NCBI GenBank assembly: GCA_032718475.1
Contig: JAUCBJ010008904.1
Span: 1 to 59,703 of the forward strand
DNA length: 59,703 nt
Source of the DNA: Nemertoderma westbladi
Lineage: Eukaryota; Xenacoelomorpha; Nemertodermatida; Nemertodermatidae
Direction: 5' to 3'
Positions 20,016 through 30,559 of the stretch are shown here, one piece after another (position 1 is the first letter of the stretch; each line of letters starts with the position of its first letter). A program made the position numbers and the translations under genes. Under the pieces are notes generated by a model, which did not search any database, was not told the origin of the DNA, and worked only from the letters and a program-made list of their open reading frames with translations.

Positions 20016-20924
20016 TTATTTAAATATTCTCAATATCAACCTTGCGCAACTTATTAATATATTTACAAACTCCGTTAAAAGCTTTGCAATTTCAGTTGAG
20101 GTTGTTGATTCAATTGTGTTTGCAGATTTGAGGGTAGTTGCAGTTTCTGTGGTAGTTGTAGGAACGGTGGTAGTTGTAGTTGCATGTTCGGTGGTAGCTG
20201 TAGGTTCGGCGGTAGTTGCAGTTTCTGTGGTAGTTGTAGGATCGGTGGTAGTTGTAGTTGCAGGTTTGACGGTAGTTGCAGTTGTTGTATGTTTAACGGT
20301 AATTGTAGGTTTAGTTGTAGTTTTATATTTTGTAGTTGTAGGTTTGACGGTAGTTGTAGGTTTGACGGTAGTTGTAGGTTTGACGGTAGTTGTAGGTTTG
20401 ACGGTAGTTGTAGGTTTGACGGTAGTTGTAGTTTTATATTTTGTAGTTGTAGGTTTGACGGTAGTTGTAGGTTTGACGGTAGTTGCAGGTTTGACGGTAG
20501 TTGCAGGTTCGGTGGTAGTTGTAGGTTCATTTATAAGATTATCTTCAGTACATTTACGCAGCAACGAATTTTGACCTAAATCATTGTCATAATTGTAAAA
20601 ACAGTAAAAAGTATCACCCACATATTCCTCCGGTACTGAGTCTACTGTGAAAGTAATAATATAGTTCTCATCTGTCGCTGACCCTTTATCCAAATCATTG
20701 TTCAAACCGTCACGGCTATATCTCATAAACCAGTCGTCATGGTAATAAGTCCATAGACCAACATCTATATAATCATCTTCACTATACAAAGAACTGTAAT
20801 CGCAGGTGATTTTTACCTCATCACCTTCCAATAAACAGTTATTTCTTACTTTAGGATATATCACCTCCGAATAACAACTTCCAAACAATAAAACAAGGTT
20901 AACAAAGAACAATATTCGTTTCAT
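20016..20924 (-). CDS. Secreted Ig-domain protein with mucin-like Thr repeat tail
   Basis: An intact 302-codon single-exon ORF inside the FNIP last intron, antisense to it. Residues 1-19 form a typical signal peptide (KRILFFVNLVLLFGSCYS). Residues 20-125 look like an Ig V-type domain: first Cys in KITCDY, Trp in GLWTYY, and a YVGDTFYCFY segment giving the second Cys. Residues about 133-283 are almost all Thr, Pro, Val, Lys and Ala, dominated by a TVKPTT hexapeptide, and are probably heavily O-glycosylated. The C-terminus (LLTEFVNILISCARLILRIF) is hydrophobic but has charged residues inside, so it is a weak candidate for membrane attachment. A TATATATA lies about 120 bp upstream of the ATG. 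Its role is unknown; a surface or secreted recognition protein is a reasonable inference. Confidence 0.72.
   Translation of the reverse strand: MKRILFFVNLVLLFGSCYSEVIYPKVRNNCLLEGDEVKITCDYSSLYSEDDYIDVGLWTYYHDDWFMRYSRDGLNNDLDKGSATDENYIITFTVDSVPEEYVGDTFYCFYNYDNDLGQNSLLRKCTEDNLINEPTTTTEPATTVKPATTVKPTTTVKPTTTKYKTTTTVKPTTTVKPTTTVKPTTTVKPTTTVKPTTTKYKTTTKPTITVKHTTTATTVKPATTTTTDPTTTTETATTAEPTATTEHATTTTTVPTTTTETATTLKSANTIESTTSTEIAKLLTEFVNILISCARLILRIFK
20110..20530 (-). repeat. 18-bp coding minisatellite (TVKPTT)
   Basis: Tandem 18-bp units read on the minus strand as six-residue Thr/Val/Lys/Pro repeats. Two insertions of a TKYKTT variant and a more diverged Thr/Ala section lie toward the C-terminus. 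Repeat number is likely to vary between individuals. Confidence 0.9.
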
Positions 20925-21427
20925 AGTTATTAATTACACAATATTTCTTTATCTATCTGTATGTTTTATTTTGCAAAAATGTATCATAAGCGAAAATCTG
21001 TAAAAACATTTCTCTATTCCGTTTCCTCACATCGATTACTAACATCGCTGTATATATAATGTACGTGTATAGGTGCACTCTAGTCGCTTGCGGGTATTTG
21101 TCACTGATTGGTCTGTTGTGGTAGTTTGCAGATATCTTGATATTAAAAGACTCACTAATTATATCTATGTTACTTTTTTGGAATATAATAAAACCGTCAT
21201 GAATAATATAAAACGGCCTTTATAAATAATATACTCTATAAAATGTAGTGTTCCTGCCCTGCAGTCAGGGAATTTATTCAATAACTCAGGGAAATGTCAC
21301 GGATAAGTAAGGGAAATTGAAACTGAAAAAGTGTTCCAACCCTGTTCATATTAATAGTGATTAATATTGCACTACTACCTACCATGTTGTTGTATAGCTA
21401 CCATGGAAACTAGGACTACGTACTAAA
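20925..21427. other. Upstream region of the antisense gene
   Basis: The only candidate signal is a TATATATA near 21050 (TATA-like on either strand). Otherwise this is AT-rich sequence with no frame or repeat that I recognise. Confidence 0.4.
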
Positions 21428-21448
21428 CTATGGCAGCCGTACACCCCC

Positions 21449-21484
21449 ATGGCCTACTATATTTATATAAATATAGTAGGCCAT
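21449..21484. repeat. Perfect 36-bp palindrome
   Basis: An 18-bp half (ATGGCCTACTATATTTAT) is followed directly by its exact reverse complement, with no spacer. It is near the left end of the composite element and could extrude as a cruciform. Confidence 0.97.
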
Positions 21485-22348
21485 GACACCCCTCACAACA
21501 TTTTTGATACTAGCTAAGTTTTGCTAAATTTTCTTTTGACAGTGCTCTAGAACATGTTAGCTATTAATTAAAAAAAGAATGTTCTAGAACAAATATTTTT
21601 TGTTCTAGAACATTTTATTCGAAAAAAATCGGATTGTATTTAAATACACATGTCCCGTAATATAGTGTCATTTTCTGATGACACGGACCCCCCCTCCCCC
21701 CCCCCCCCCCCAGATTTTTCTACGAATTTTTGAAATTTGAAACACAACTAGTTCCACTCACCGTCGATGACCCCATGAAGCCGGAATTTTCGATTTTGCC
21801 TTTAATTTTTTTATAAGATTTTTAAAAAAGTGTCTTTTGCGAAATTGCACCCTCCGTGTCGTGGCCATTCTTCACTTTGGTCGTAATCTCACTCACATCA
21901 ATAGAAAGCTTGCCTTGCAAGGATTCCAAATATGTAACAATATCTGAATTTCATTGAGAAACAGCTGAGATATAGGCGTTCAAAGATTGTAAGATATATC
22001 GTTCGCTGAAGGCCATTTATTCTATTTAAGGAGGGGTGGGGGGGGGGGGGGGGGGGTATTCTAATTTTGGTCAAAATTTCTGATTTTTTATTTTTACTTC
22101 ATCTAAAGCAGAATTTAATGAGGATTTCAAATCTGAAAGATTAATTAAGATTAAAGAAAGATTAAAGAGATCTAATATACTTCTCTAGTTATAGCTGATT
22201 TTATATCTGTCTGTCGGTATGTCTGTCTAATCAAAATTTGATAACGCAATATCAGTTTGTCCGTAAAAGTCTAAGAAAGCCAACAGTTTTGTTTTATTCC
22301 TATTTACTGTAATTTAATTCGGTAATTTAATCTCCCAAGTCAATTTTA

Positions 22349-22356
22349 CTAAGTCT

Positions 22357-22396
<40 letters not shown>

Positions 22397-22565
22397 CACC
22401 AGATTTAACCTAAAATTAGAACTGACATCGGAAATGAAATCACCGACCTCAAAATCACCAATTTTAGCGAAATTATTTTTTATGTCATGTGTTTTACTAA
22501 AATATGATTGACAAACTAACACATTGACGGACATTGTGACAGACAGACAGACAGACAGACAGATT
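22349..22565. repeat. (CAGA)n microsatellites
   Basis: Two (ACAG)n runs, at about 22357-22395 and 22541-22562, are each followed by a related segment with GAAATGAAATCACC and ACCTCAAAA. This indicates a local ~190-bp duplication. Confidence 0.9.
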
Positions 22566-22760
22566 AGATTTTGCCACAGCATGAAAACTAATATCTGAAA
22601 TGAAATCACCTACCTCAAAAACCCCCAAGATAAAATTCCAGCTGTTTGCCTCTGTAATTGTTATTAAGAGTCATAAATTACCATTTTAATTATTACACAG
22701 TCAGATAGATCATTTTCAATTTTGCGCGGGAAGGTTTAAAAACTGGATATGCATTTTACT

Positions 22761-23817
22761 CAAGGTGTACTAAATAAAAGGTCATGCAGCGAGCGGATTG
22801 CTGAAATTAGCGGAGGCCGATCTTTTCCCTATTTATGGCACTTTTTTCATAATATTTCCTTAGAAACTTCTTTTGTGCTACTTTGGTTAGGTGGATATGA
22901 TGACTAGGATTCATAGCAATGTAATAAAATGGGTTTCTGGAATTTTTATCTTGTAGTTACCAAGGTAACCGGGTGCAAAGTTCAAATTTCGAGCGTCTGT
23001 AATTCAAAACGACAAGGGATTCTTCCCTTGAGATTTGGTATATGAGTAAAGGGAATAAAAGTCTATCAAATTATTTTACATTTTAATTTTTTTTCAATCC
23101 CGTTTCCATGGTGACGGAAATGACGATAATTTCCCATTATGACCGCCAGATAGAAAGTGGGCTACTATTTACTACTTATATAATTTTTAACATGCATGCC
23201 TGGTGGCTGTCCTTTATTTCTAATAATTGCTAACCGAAATGTAATATTCTGGAATGTCAAAATCATGCTATCACAGGTCTTGCTCTCTGATTGGACAGTT
23301 TAGTTTATTTGCAAATATTGACTTTTAGAAATATGATTCACAATTGACGAATTATAAAATAAAATGTTGGCAATTTTAACTTATTATTTAGACTGACAAA
23401 CCGAATAAAAATGGTGTTCTATAGAATTTGTAGACAATTTTTAAAATTTTTCATTTCTACTTATTTCCATGGCAATGGGAATGTAAACAAATTCAAATGT
23501 AAAATATTTTGATAGACTTTTATTCCCTTTACTCACCTACCAAATCTCAAGAACAGAATCCATTGTCGCCTTGAAATACAGGCGCGCAAAGTTTGAACTT
23601 TGTGCCCGGTTACCTTGGCAACTACAAGATAAAAATTCCAGAGAGACTGTTTATTACATTTCTATGAATCCTAGTCATCATATCCACCTAACCAAAGAAG
23701 CACAAAAGAAGTTTCTAAGGAAATATTATGAAAAAAGTGCCATAAATAGGGAAACGATCGGCCTCCGCTAATTTCAGCAATCCGCTCGCTGCATGACCTG
23801 TTATTTAGTACACCTTG
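22761..23817. mobile_element. Foldback (long-TIR) element, copy A1
   Basis: The 1057-bp element begins CAAGGTGTACTAAATAA and ends in its reverse complement. The inverted repeats run for about 370 bp on each side. It is flanked by a perfect 8-bp duplication ATTTTACT (22753-22760 and 23818-23825). It has no coding capacity. The 8-bp duplication and CA..TG ends would suit a hAT-like mobiliser; this is inference. Confidence 0.88.
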
Positions 23818-24888
23818 ATTTTACTGGACTTTATTATTTCTCGATTTTAGGATTTTCTAAATTTTTCAAAATGCTACTCCTCCGCCATTTCTCAATGGAT
23901 TTTGATTCTGTTTTTTTTGTTCTGCTCATAAACTCAATAACAATATAACGCTTTGTGACAGAATTTCGAAATTCGACTTTGTTCTCATTTTATAACCAAA
24001 CATGTAGTCATATGTATGAAAAATTCTCTCAAGTCAATTTTCTAACTTTTGAATTACAGAAATAAAAAACAGAAACTACAGAAATGGAAAGCCCATTTTG
24101 TTTCCTTTTACTCCATATATAGTTTTGCTAGCATCAATTTACGTTTTTATAGTGAATATGAAGCTTTTTCCAACGAGAACGTATTTCACAATATTCAAGA
24201 ACGTATTTTATGACTTGGTTGGCAACAGCGGAATGCCTATCCAATAGATCTATTGTGTAGCTCTTCATACTTAAAACAAATGTTCTAGAACATCGTGTAT
24301 TTATTAAATAGAATAAAGGGCCTACAGCAAACAATAATTCTTGCAATCTTTGAACGCTTATATCTCAGGGGTTTCTCAACGAAATTCAGATATTGTTACA
24401 TATTTCGAATCCTTGCAATGCAAGCTTTCTAATGATATGAAAAAATTACGACTAATGTGAAGAATGGCCACGATACAGAAGGTGCGATTTCGCAAAATAC
24501 ACTTTTTTAAAACTCATAAAAAAATTAAAGGCAAAATCAAAAATTCCGGCTTCATGGGGTCATCGACGGTGAGTGGAACTAGTTGTGTTTTACATTTCAA
24601 GCAATATGATAAAGATTTGTAGAAAAATCTGGGGGGGGGGGGGGGGGGGGGGTGGTTCCGTGTCATCAGACAATGACACTATATTACGGTTCATGGTGTA
24701 ATATAATATAATAATATCGAAATTACTTTTTTGTTGTAAAATATTGTTGATAGTTGATATGGTGATTTGTATTCCTTCTAGAACATTATAAAAAAATAAT
24801 ATACGATGATTTAAATGATTTATATTTGATGTTATACGATTTTCTAGCTAGATATGTCTGAACATCAAAATACATACTGTATAAAAAT

Positions 24889-25953
24889 CAAGGTGTACTA
24901 AATAACAGGTCATGCAGCGAGCTGATTGCTGAAATTAGCGGAGGCCGATCGTTTCCCTATTTATGACACTATTTTCATAATATTTTCTTAGAAACCTCTC
25001 TTATGCAACTTTGGTTAGGTGGATATGATGACTAGGGTTCATAGCAATGTAATATAATATATAATATGTCTTTCTGGAATTTTTATCTTGTAGTTGCCAA
25101 GGTATCCGGGTGCAAAGTTCAAATTTCGAGCGCCTGTAATTCAAAACGACAATGGATTCTGTTCTTGAGATTTGGTATATGAGTAAAGGGAATAAAAGTC
25201 TATCAAATTATTTTACATTTAAATTTTTTTTCAATCCCGTTTCCATGGTGACGGAAATTACGATAATTTCCCATTATGACCGCCAGATAGAAAGTGGGCT
25301 ACTATTTACTACTTATATAATTTTTAACATGCATGCCTGGTGGCTGTCCTTTATTTCTAATAATTGCTAACCGAAATGTAATATTCTGGAATGTCAAAAT
25401 CATGCTATCACAGGTCTTGCTCTCTAATTGGACGGTTTAGTTTATTTGCAAATATTGAGTTTTAAAAATATGATTCACAATTGACGAATTATAAAATAAA
25501 ATGTTGGCAATTTTAACTTATTATTTAGACTGACAAACCGAATAAAAATGGTGTTTTATAGAATTGGTAGACAATTTTTAAAATTTTTCATTCTACTTAT
25601 TTCCATGGCAACGGGAATGTAAACAAATTCAAATGTAAAATATTTTGCTAGACTTTGATTTCCTTTAATCACCTACCAAATCTCAAGAACAGAATCCATT
25701 GTCGTTTTGAATTACAGGCGCTCGAAATTTGAACTTTGCACCCGGTTACCTTGGCAACTACAAGATAAAAATTCCAGAAAAACATTTTATTACATTGCTA
25801 TGAATCCTAGTCATCATATCCACCTAACCAAAGTTGCATAAGAGAGGTTTCTAAGGAAATATTATGAAAATAGTGTCATAAATAGTGAAACGATCGGCCT
25901 CCGCTAATTTCAGCAATCAGCTCGCTGCATGACCTGTTATTTAGTACACCTTG
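24889..25953. mobile_element. Foldback (long-TIR) element, copy A2
   Basis: The second copy of the same family as A1, 1065 bp. It is flanked by a different perfect 8-bp duplication ATAAAAAT (24881-24888 and 25954-25961). The distinct duplications show that A1 and A2 are independent insertions, not products of a segmental duplication. Confidence 0.9.
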
Positions 25954-26279
25954 ATAAAAATACACTAATTGAGGTCGATATTGGTATTGAAGAATTTTGT
26001 TTGGCTCTATTAACGGAGAAACTAAAGAACTATTTCTAATCAATTAATATACTAGAATGAGTAGAAATTCTATATTAATAGTAAAGTACTTCAAGAAAAA
26101 AAGTATTAAATTTTTTTTTCAAAAGATACTAGCTAGAAAATAAATACTAGATAGTAAAAAAACTCTAGCTACCATAATAAATAATATTATCTACTAATGT
26201 TCTAGAACATCCACCAATAACAAAAAAACTAAAATTATTACTGGTATAAAAAGTAGTAGGGGCTGTACGGCTGCCATAG

Positions 26280-26765
26280 TAGTACCGGACACTAAAAGTT
26301 AAATACAATTTTAGATAATAAGTTATTTATTATTTTTGTTCTAATAAAATAAAACGTTTTTTTTGTTACTTTTAAAATAATTCCGCTCTCCAACTGTAAC
26401 ATTTCTTTTAGTCGATTACGACGGTAAATTAATAACTCTTGTTCATAATACTATTATCTATTATATCATAATATATCTGTCGTTCTAAATTCCATTTTGT
26501 TGGCTACAGTCTAGACATAATTGATCTGTGATTAATTTATTATCCTTCTTAGTCTAACTGACAGACATTACTAGCCATGACTGACTTATTGTTTTTGTTT
26601 AAGTTATTAGTTATTCCCGATTCAGGTTGTTACGTTAATCACCTTTTGTATTAATTGTCAATCATATTGCAGGCAGCACAACATCCTATTGAATAACAGA
26701 CGAAATGACGTCACCAATAATTCCACACATTCTTTTGATTTCGGTTATCACATAATCTAGTGAGG
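26280..26765. other. Intronic AT-rich sequence
   Basis: No frame or repeat was recognised between the composite element and the LINE debris. Confidence 0.4.
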
Positions 26766-27640
26766 TAGACGCACTTCCCCAAAGACAACTCGCTCTATCC
26801 TGGGTGGAGGGTCATCCATCACGCCTCCCACCATATAGATCAGTGACGGGGGAATAGTACAATGGACTAACTACATGCACACCACCAGGGTACGGGAGGA
26901 CCTACCCGCTGCAACACCCCCATAGCCACAGAGTTCGCGATCAATTCATTGGCATTATACAGTACGTGCTGCGTGGGCTAGAGACAGAGTCGAAGGTCCT
27001 CAAGAAGTCTACAAATATGAAGGCGACGATCGCTTTCCTTGTAGACATTTATTCATTGATCCGCCTATTCGGAACCCATTTTGGTTTCCACACATTTACC
27101 TTTCAACAGGATTTCTTATACGGTAATACGGTTCAACATTTTTCTCTTGAATAGCTTAGCTGCAATCCAAACCTCGGCTGATTCCACTATATGACCCATA
27201 CCGATTACCTTTCTTAGGGGCAGCAACTAGATTACTAGTCCTAATTTCTTGGGGTGCGCTCTTTGCGCGGTAGATGTCGTTAAGAATGGTTTGGATTAGG
27301 TGTAAGTATTCTTAGATCTTAAATATCTCAGAAGTTCGTGATCAGCGCGACAGACTTATTTGTCTTAGTAGAAGCTCCATCAATTTGTAATTCAGGAAAT
27401 GTGATTTTCTGTGGGGATGTCTTTGAGCATTGTGGCCACTGTGGGAGACACTCGATGCATAGTGAAGTCATCAGAAAATACTAGATCAATATTGAGTAGT
27501 TTCTCAAACTCTAAATGAGCCCTCCAACCAGTCAGGCAATTATATAAATCGATATTCTGCTGTTACCCGGGCAGTTGGTTGGCTTCTACAAATGTGATTA
27601 TTCATTATTCGTTATGTGTTCCTGTTAATTATAGCAACGG
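26766..27640 (-). pseudogene. Decayed LINE fragments, antisense in the FNIP intron
   Basis: On the minus strand around 26970-27060 a palm-like segment reads IFVDFLRTFDSVS. This closely resembles the FVDFFKAFDSVS block of the LINE at 8041-9466, so it is probably an older member of that family. The remaining sequence is broken by many stops. The part at 27440-27640 also resembles 17205-17370. Confidence 0.6.
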
Positions 27641-27869
27641 TGATATCCATTATGATTTCAATATAAAGTGTATATAAATTTATATGACGTTGTGGAAAAT
27701 TCGAACACTCGAATGCTTTTATTAATTTTCGTAAAAAAAAAGAATCAATTATCACCAAGATTGTGTGGGCTATATTATAATGTCATAAAGTCTCCATCGA
27801 TAGTATTGTAATTTTTGAATGAAATATATTTTATCAACTTTATGCTTTTTTATTATCTTTTTTTTCTAG

Positions 27870-28115
27870 TGTTTAATGCATTTAGAGGAAAGCTTACAAC
27901 AGCTGTGGAACAAGAGCTCCCTTCTAGCATGTTACCTAGCAACGTCCAATCATTCGACTTATTTGGATATAAATCACATGACTCAGTTCTTAGGGTTAGT
28001 AGGTAGTCATCTTTTAATATGTGAGTTTCTAATATCTCCCACGGATTTTTTAACTTTTAAATCTAATAATTTGTATTTTAGTTATATAAGAAGGATGTCG
28101 AAGGAAGGAAGTTAA
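27870..28115 (+). CDS. FNIP, last exon
   Basis: The acceptor is a long T run ending TCTAG at 27869. The first codon TGT is in phase 0, matching the end of the previous exon. The product starts CLMHLEESLQQLWNKS followed by SLLACYL. FNIP1/2 end with a CxMHLEDRLQELY-like helix and an LxEYL segment, then a short hydrophobic C-terminal tail. Here MTQFLGL and the following hydrophobic residues would correspond to that tail. The stop codon is TAA at 28113-28115. The last ~20 residues are not convincingly conserved, so a further unseen exon is possible. No AATAAA follows closely; ATTAAA occurs near 28173. Confidence 0.78.
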   Translation, partial: CLMHLEESLQQLWNKSSLLACYLATSNHSTYLDINHMTQFLGLVGSHLLICEFLISPTDFLTFKSNNLYFSYIRRMSKEGS

Positions 28116-29465
28116 CTTTCTTTCTGCGACAATATTTTTATAACGACAACAGAAATTATGTAGTGTGACAGTTATTAAAATTTGAAATCAAATTAGTAAT
28201 TAATTTATCCCTTAATTTAATATGATACGAAACTTTTACTGACATGAAAAAAAATATATACCACAATTTGCAAATTTACTTTAAAATTAAATACCGTTTT
28301 AAAATTGTAGTTAAAACAATAATGGGTCGTTCTCACAAAAAGTGGCCAAACTTTTATGTCAAAATGGCCATGCATTCACACGGTTATATTTCCAAACGAC
28401 ACAGATTTAACCCCATGAACCTATATACCAATCGGAAGAGCGGAAATCTGCTCATATTTCAGCAAATTTTCAACAGATTCCATTCACAACCTAGAGAATG
28501 ACACCATTTCAAATATCGAAAATGCATGTTTTTTGAAATGTTACATTGAATTATTTTGAAATATTTGGCTTCTGAGCTAAAGTAATGAAAGCAAAGGTTC
28601 CACATACCATACATCAAAATATAGCAAATTTAATGCTCTTTCACATACTATTGTTGGTTTTAAACCGAAGCTACTCACATTTTATATATTTACTATTTAC
28701 TAACAATTAATTACGCCGTCACTAGGATTTTGTCCACCATGTAACGCTCGTTTTTATGACATGGTTTTTTTTTATATATTCACAACATCTCCAAGTGAGA
28801 TATTTCTAAACGGCGATTTATTTAGCTATCAGCAGGTAAAAGAATTATACGAATTCGTTAATTAGAACTCGAGCATTGTGCGAAAACGTAAATCTACAAT
28901 AAATACCGTCATTGGGAATGTCCTCAATGTAACGCTACTTTGAATAGCGATACCGTTTGCCTTAGTAATCATATCGACACCATTGAGGGCTCATATGAAA
29001 GAGCAATCGCAGATCTATCGAATCACATATTAGATTTTAATATAGTTTCAGAACAGACTATAGCCAGAGCCATGCTAATGAAAAATGTCTTCAATGTCCA
29101 TCATGTAACTCATGTAACGCTGACACAATCAATAGCGTTACACTTGAGACATGTCCACCATGTAACGCAGTTGGGCCTGAATTTCCTTAGCAGTACGAGT
29201 GGCGTTTATTTTTACAAATCAAGCAGTCAGGGTCAAATTAACAATTATCGACGGTTTCTGTATTTCGGTATTTAGTATAAACTACTGTAGTAGTAATATT
29301 GTATCTGGAGTCTGTACCTAGTACTACCTAAAGGGTTTAGGAAAAGCTCATGAGTTTACCTTTCTTTATTTCGGTTATAAAACAGTACTTCTTAAGTCAA
29401 CGTCATGCAATTACAATTGTCAAACGGAATTAAGCGTGCTGTGTCTGGTAAGAACTTCTCGATTG

Positions 29466-29920
29466 AAGTTAGTGATGGCGTTACGCGTGAAGAACTTAGT
29501 TAGATATTAAGTTAGTGATGGCGTTACGCATGAATGACTTAGTTAGAGATTAATTTAGTGATGGCGTTACATGTGAAGGACTTAGTTACACGTGAAGGAC
29601 TTAGATATTAAGTTAGTGATGGCGTTACACGTGAAGGACTTAGAGATTATGTTAGTGATGGGATGGCGTTACACGTGAAGGACTTAGAGATTATGTTAGT
29701 GTTGGCGTTACACGTGAAGGACTTAGAGATTAATTTAGTGATGGCGTTACATGTGAAGGACTTAGTTACACGTGAAGGACTTAGAGATTAAGTTAGTGAT
29801 GGCGTTACACGTGAAGGACTTTAGATTATGTTAGTGTTGGCGTTTCACGTGAAGGACTTAGAGATTAAGTTAGTGATGGCGTTACACGTGAAGGACTTAG
29901 AGATTATGTTAGTGATGGTT
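29466..29920. repeat. 39-bp minisatellite with E-boxes
   Basis: About ten units of a 39-bp repeat containing GATGGCGTTACACGTGAAGG and GACTTAGAGATTA. Some units are shortened or extended. At least seven units contain CACGTG; variants have CATGTG or CGCGTG. Confidence 0.92.
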
Positions 29921-30382
29921 TTATGGATTCCGTTAACTATTTTGTACAATTATTGTTACAATAATATGTATATTCATATTGTATATACAATATTACAAAC
30001 GAAATAACTATAACTTGCTGATTTGAAAAATATTATTTTTAGCCATTTGGTCGAGAAATCCTTAGTATACGGCTAATAATGAAAGTGACATTGCATGACA
30101 TACAAGTGACTGTTGAATTTCTGGTATATATTTTAAATGTCAAATCCTGGATACTGATTGGCTAATAAGTAGCGTTACATTAGAGACAACAAGTTAGATT
30201 GTGGGCGTTCTGTGAAATTAAGGCTTCTGATTGGCTAACAAGTAGCGTTACACCAGGGATAAAATGTTACATTGTGGACATTAGTTTTTCACGAGTAAAA
30301 CCTTACGACTTTACTAAAAAAAACGGCCCACTAGTGTATTCGAAATCGTCTCATCGAGAGCTTTCGAAATGTATATATTGTA

Positions 30383-30445
30383 TGTATGTATGTATATATA
30401 TATATATATGTATGTATATTGTAATGTATATATTTATATAGTTTT
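30383..30445. repeat. (TATG)n/(TA)n microsatellite
   Basis: Tandem TATG and TA repeats just inside the right end of the element at 28324-30500. Confidence 0.9.
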
Positions 30446-30559
30446 GACAAAAAAAAATTTTTTTTCACTAAATCTTGGCCACTTTTTGTGAGAACAACCC
30501 TAATAATGGAACCCCACTGATTTTTACTTTGGACTTCCGCTATGAGTAGGTATGTACAT

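Larger units (their letters stand above)
21428..26279. mobile_element. 4.85-kb palindromic composite element
   Basis: The outer ends form a 16-bp inverted repeat CTATGGCAGCCGTACA (21428 and 26279). Inside, about 350 bp of left arm (21640-21990) is repeated in inverse orientation at 24343-24696, including a 16-C run on the left matching a 22-G run on the right. Both arms carry TGTTCTAGAACA palindromes. Two ~1.06-kb foldback elements (22761-23817 and 24889-25953) sit inside. No transposase is visible. I could not define a clean target-site duplication, so the outer limits are tentative. Confidence 0.6.
17580..27869 (+). other. 10.3-kb last intron of FNIP
   Basis: GTGAGT at 17580 to TTTTTTTCTAG at 27869. 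Nearly all of it is repeat: LINE remnant, minisatellite, homopolymer tracts, the palindromic element at 21428-26279 and further LINE debris. It also hosts an antisense single-exon gene at 20016-20924. Confidence 0.7.
28324..30500. mobile_element. 2.2-kb non-autonomous DNA element rich in GCGTTAC
   Basis: The terminal 26-bp inverted repeats begin GGGTCGTTCTCAC (28324-28349) and match 30475-30500 with one difference. AATAAT flanks both ends (28318-28323, and 30502-30507 offset by one base), a tentative target-site duplication. The interior has many copies of GTAACGC/GCGTTAC, a 39-bp minisatellite and a TATG microsatellite. No transposase frame was found. Confidence 0.7.

Noticed and set aside
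19936-20579. Plus-strand Val- and Cys/Gly-rich ORFs (212 and 131 codons)
   Set aside because: They are shadows of the 18-bp coding repeat of the minus-strand Ig/mucin gene, which has a signal peptide and an Ig domain that the shadows lack.
22349-22609. 86-codon ORF with repeated CLSV
   Set aside because: It reads through the (CAGA)n microsatellites.
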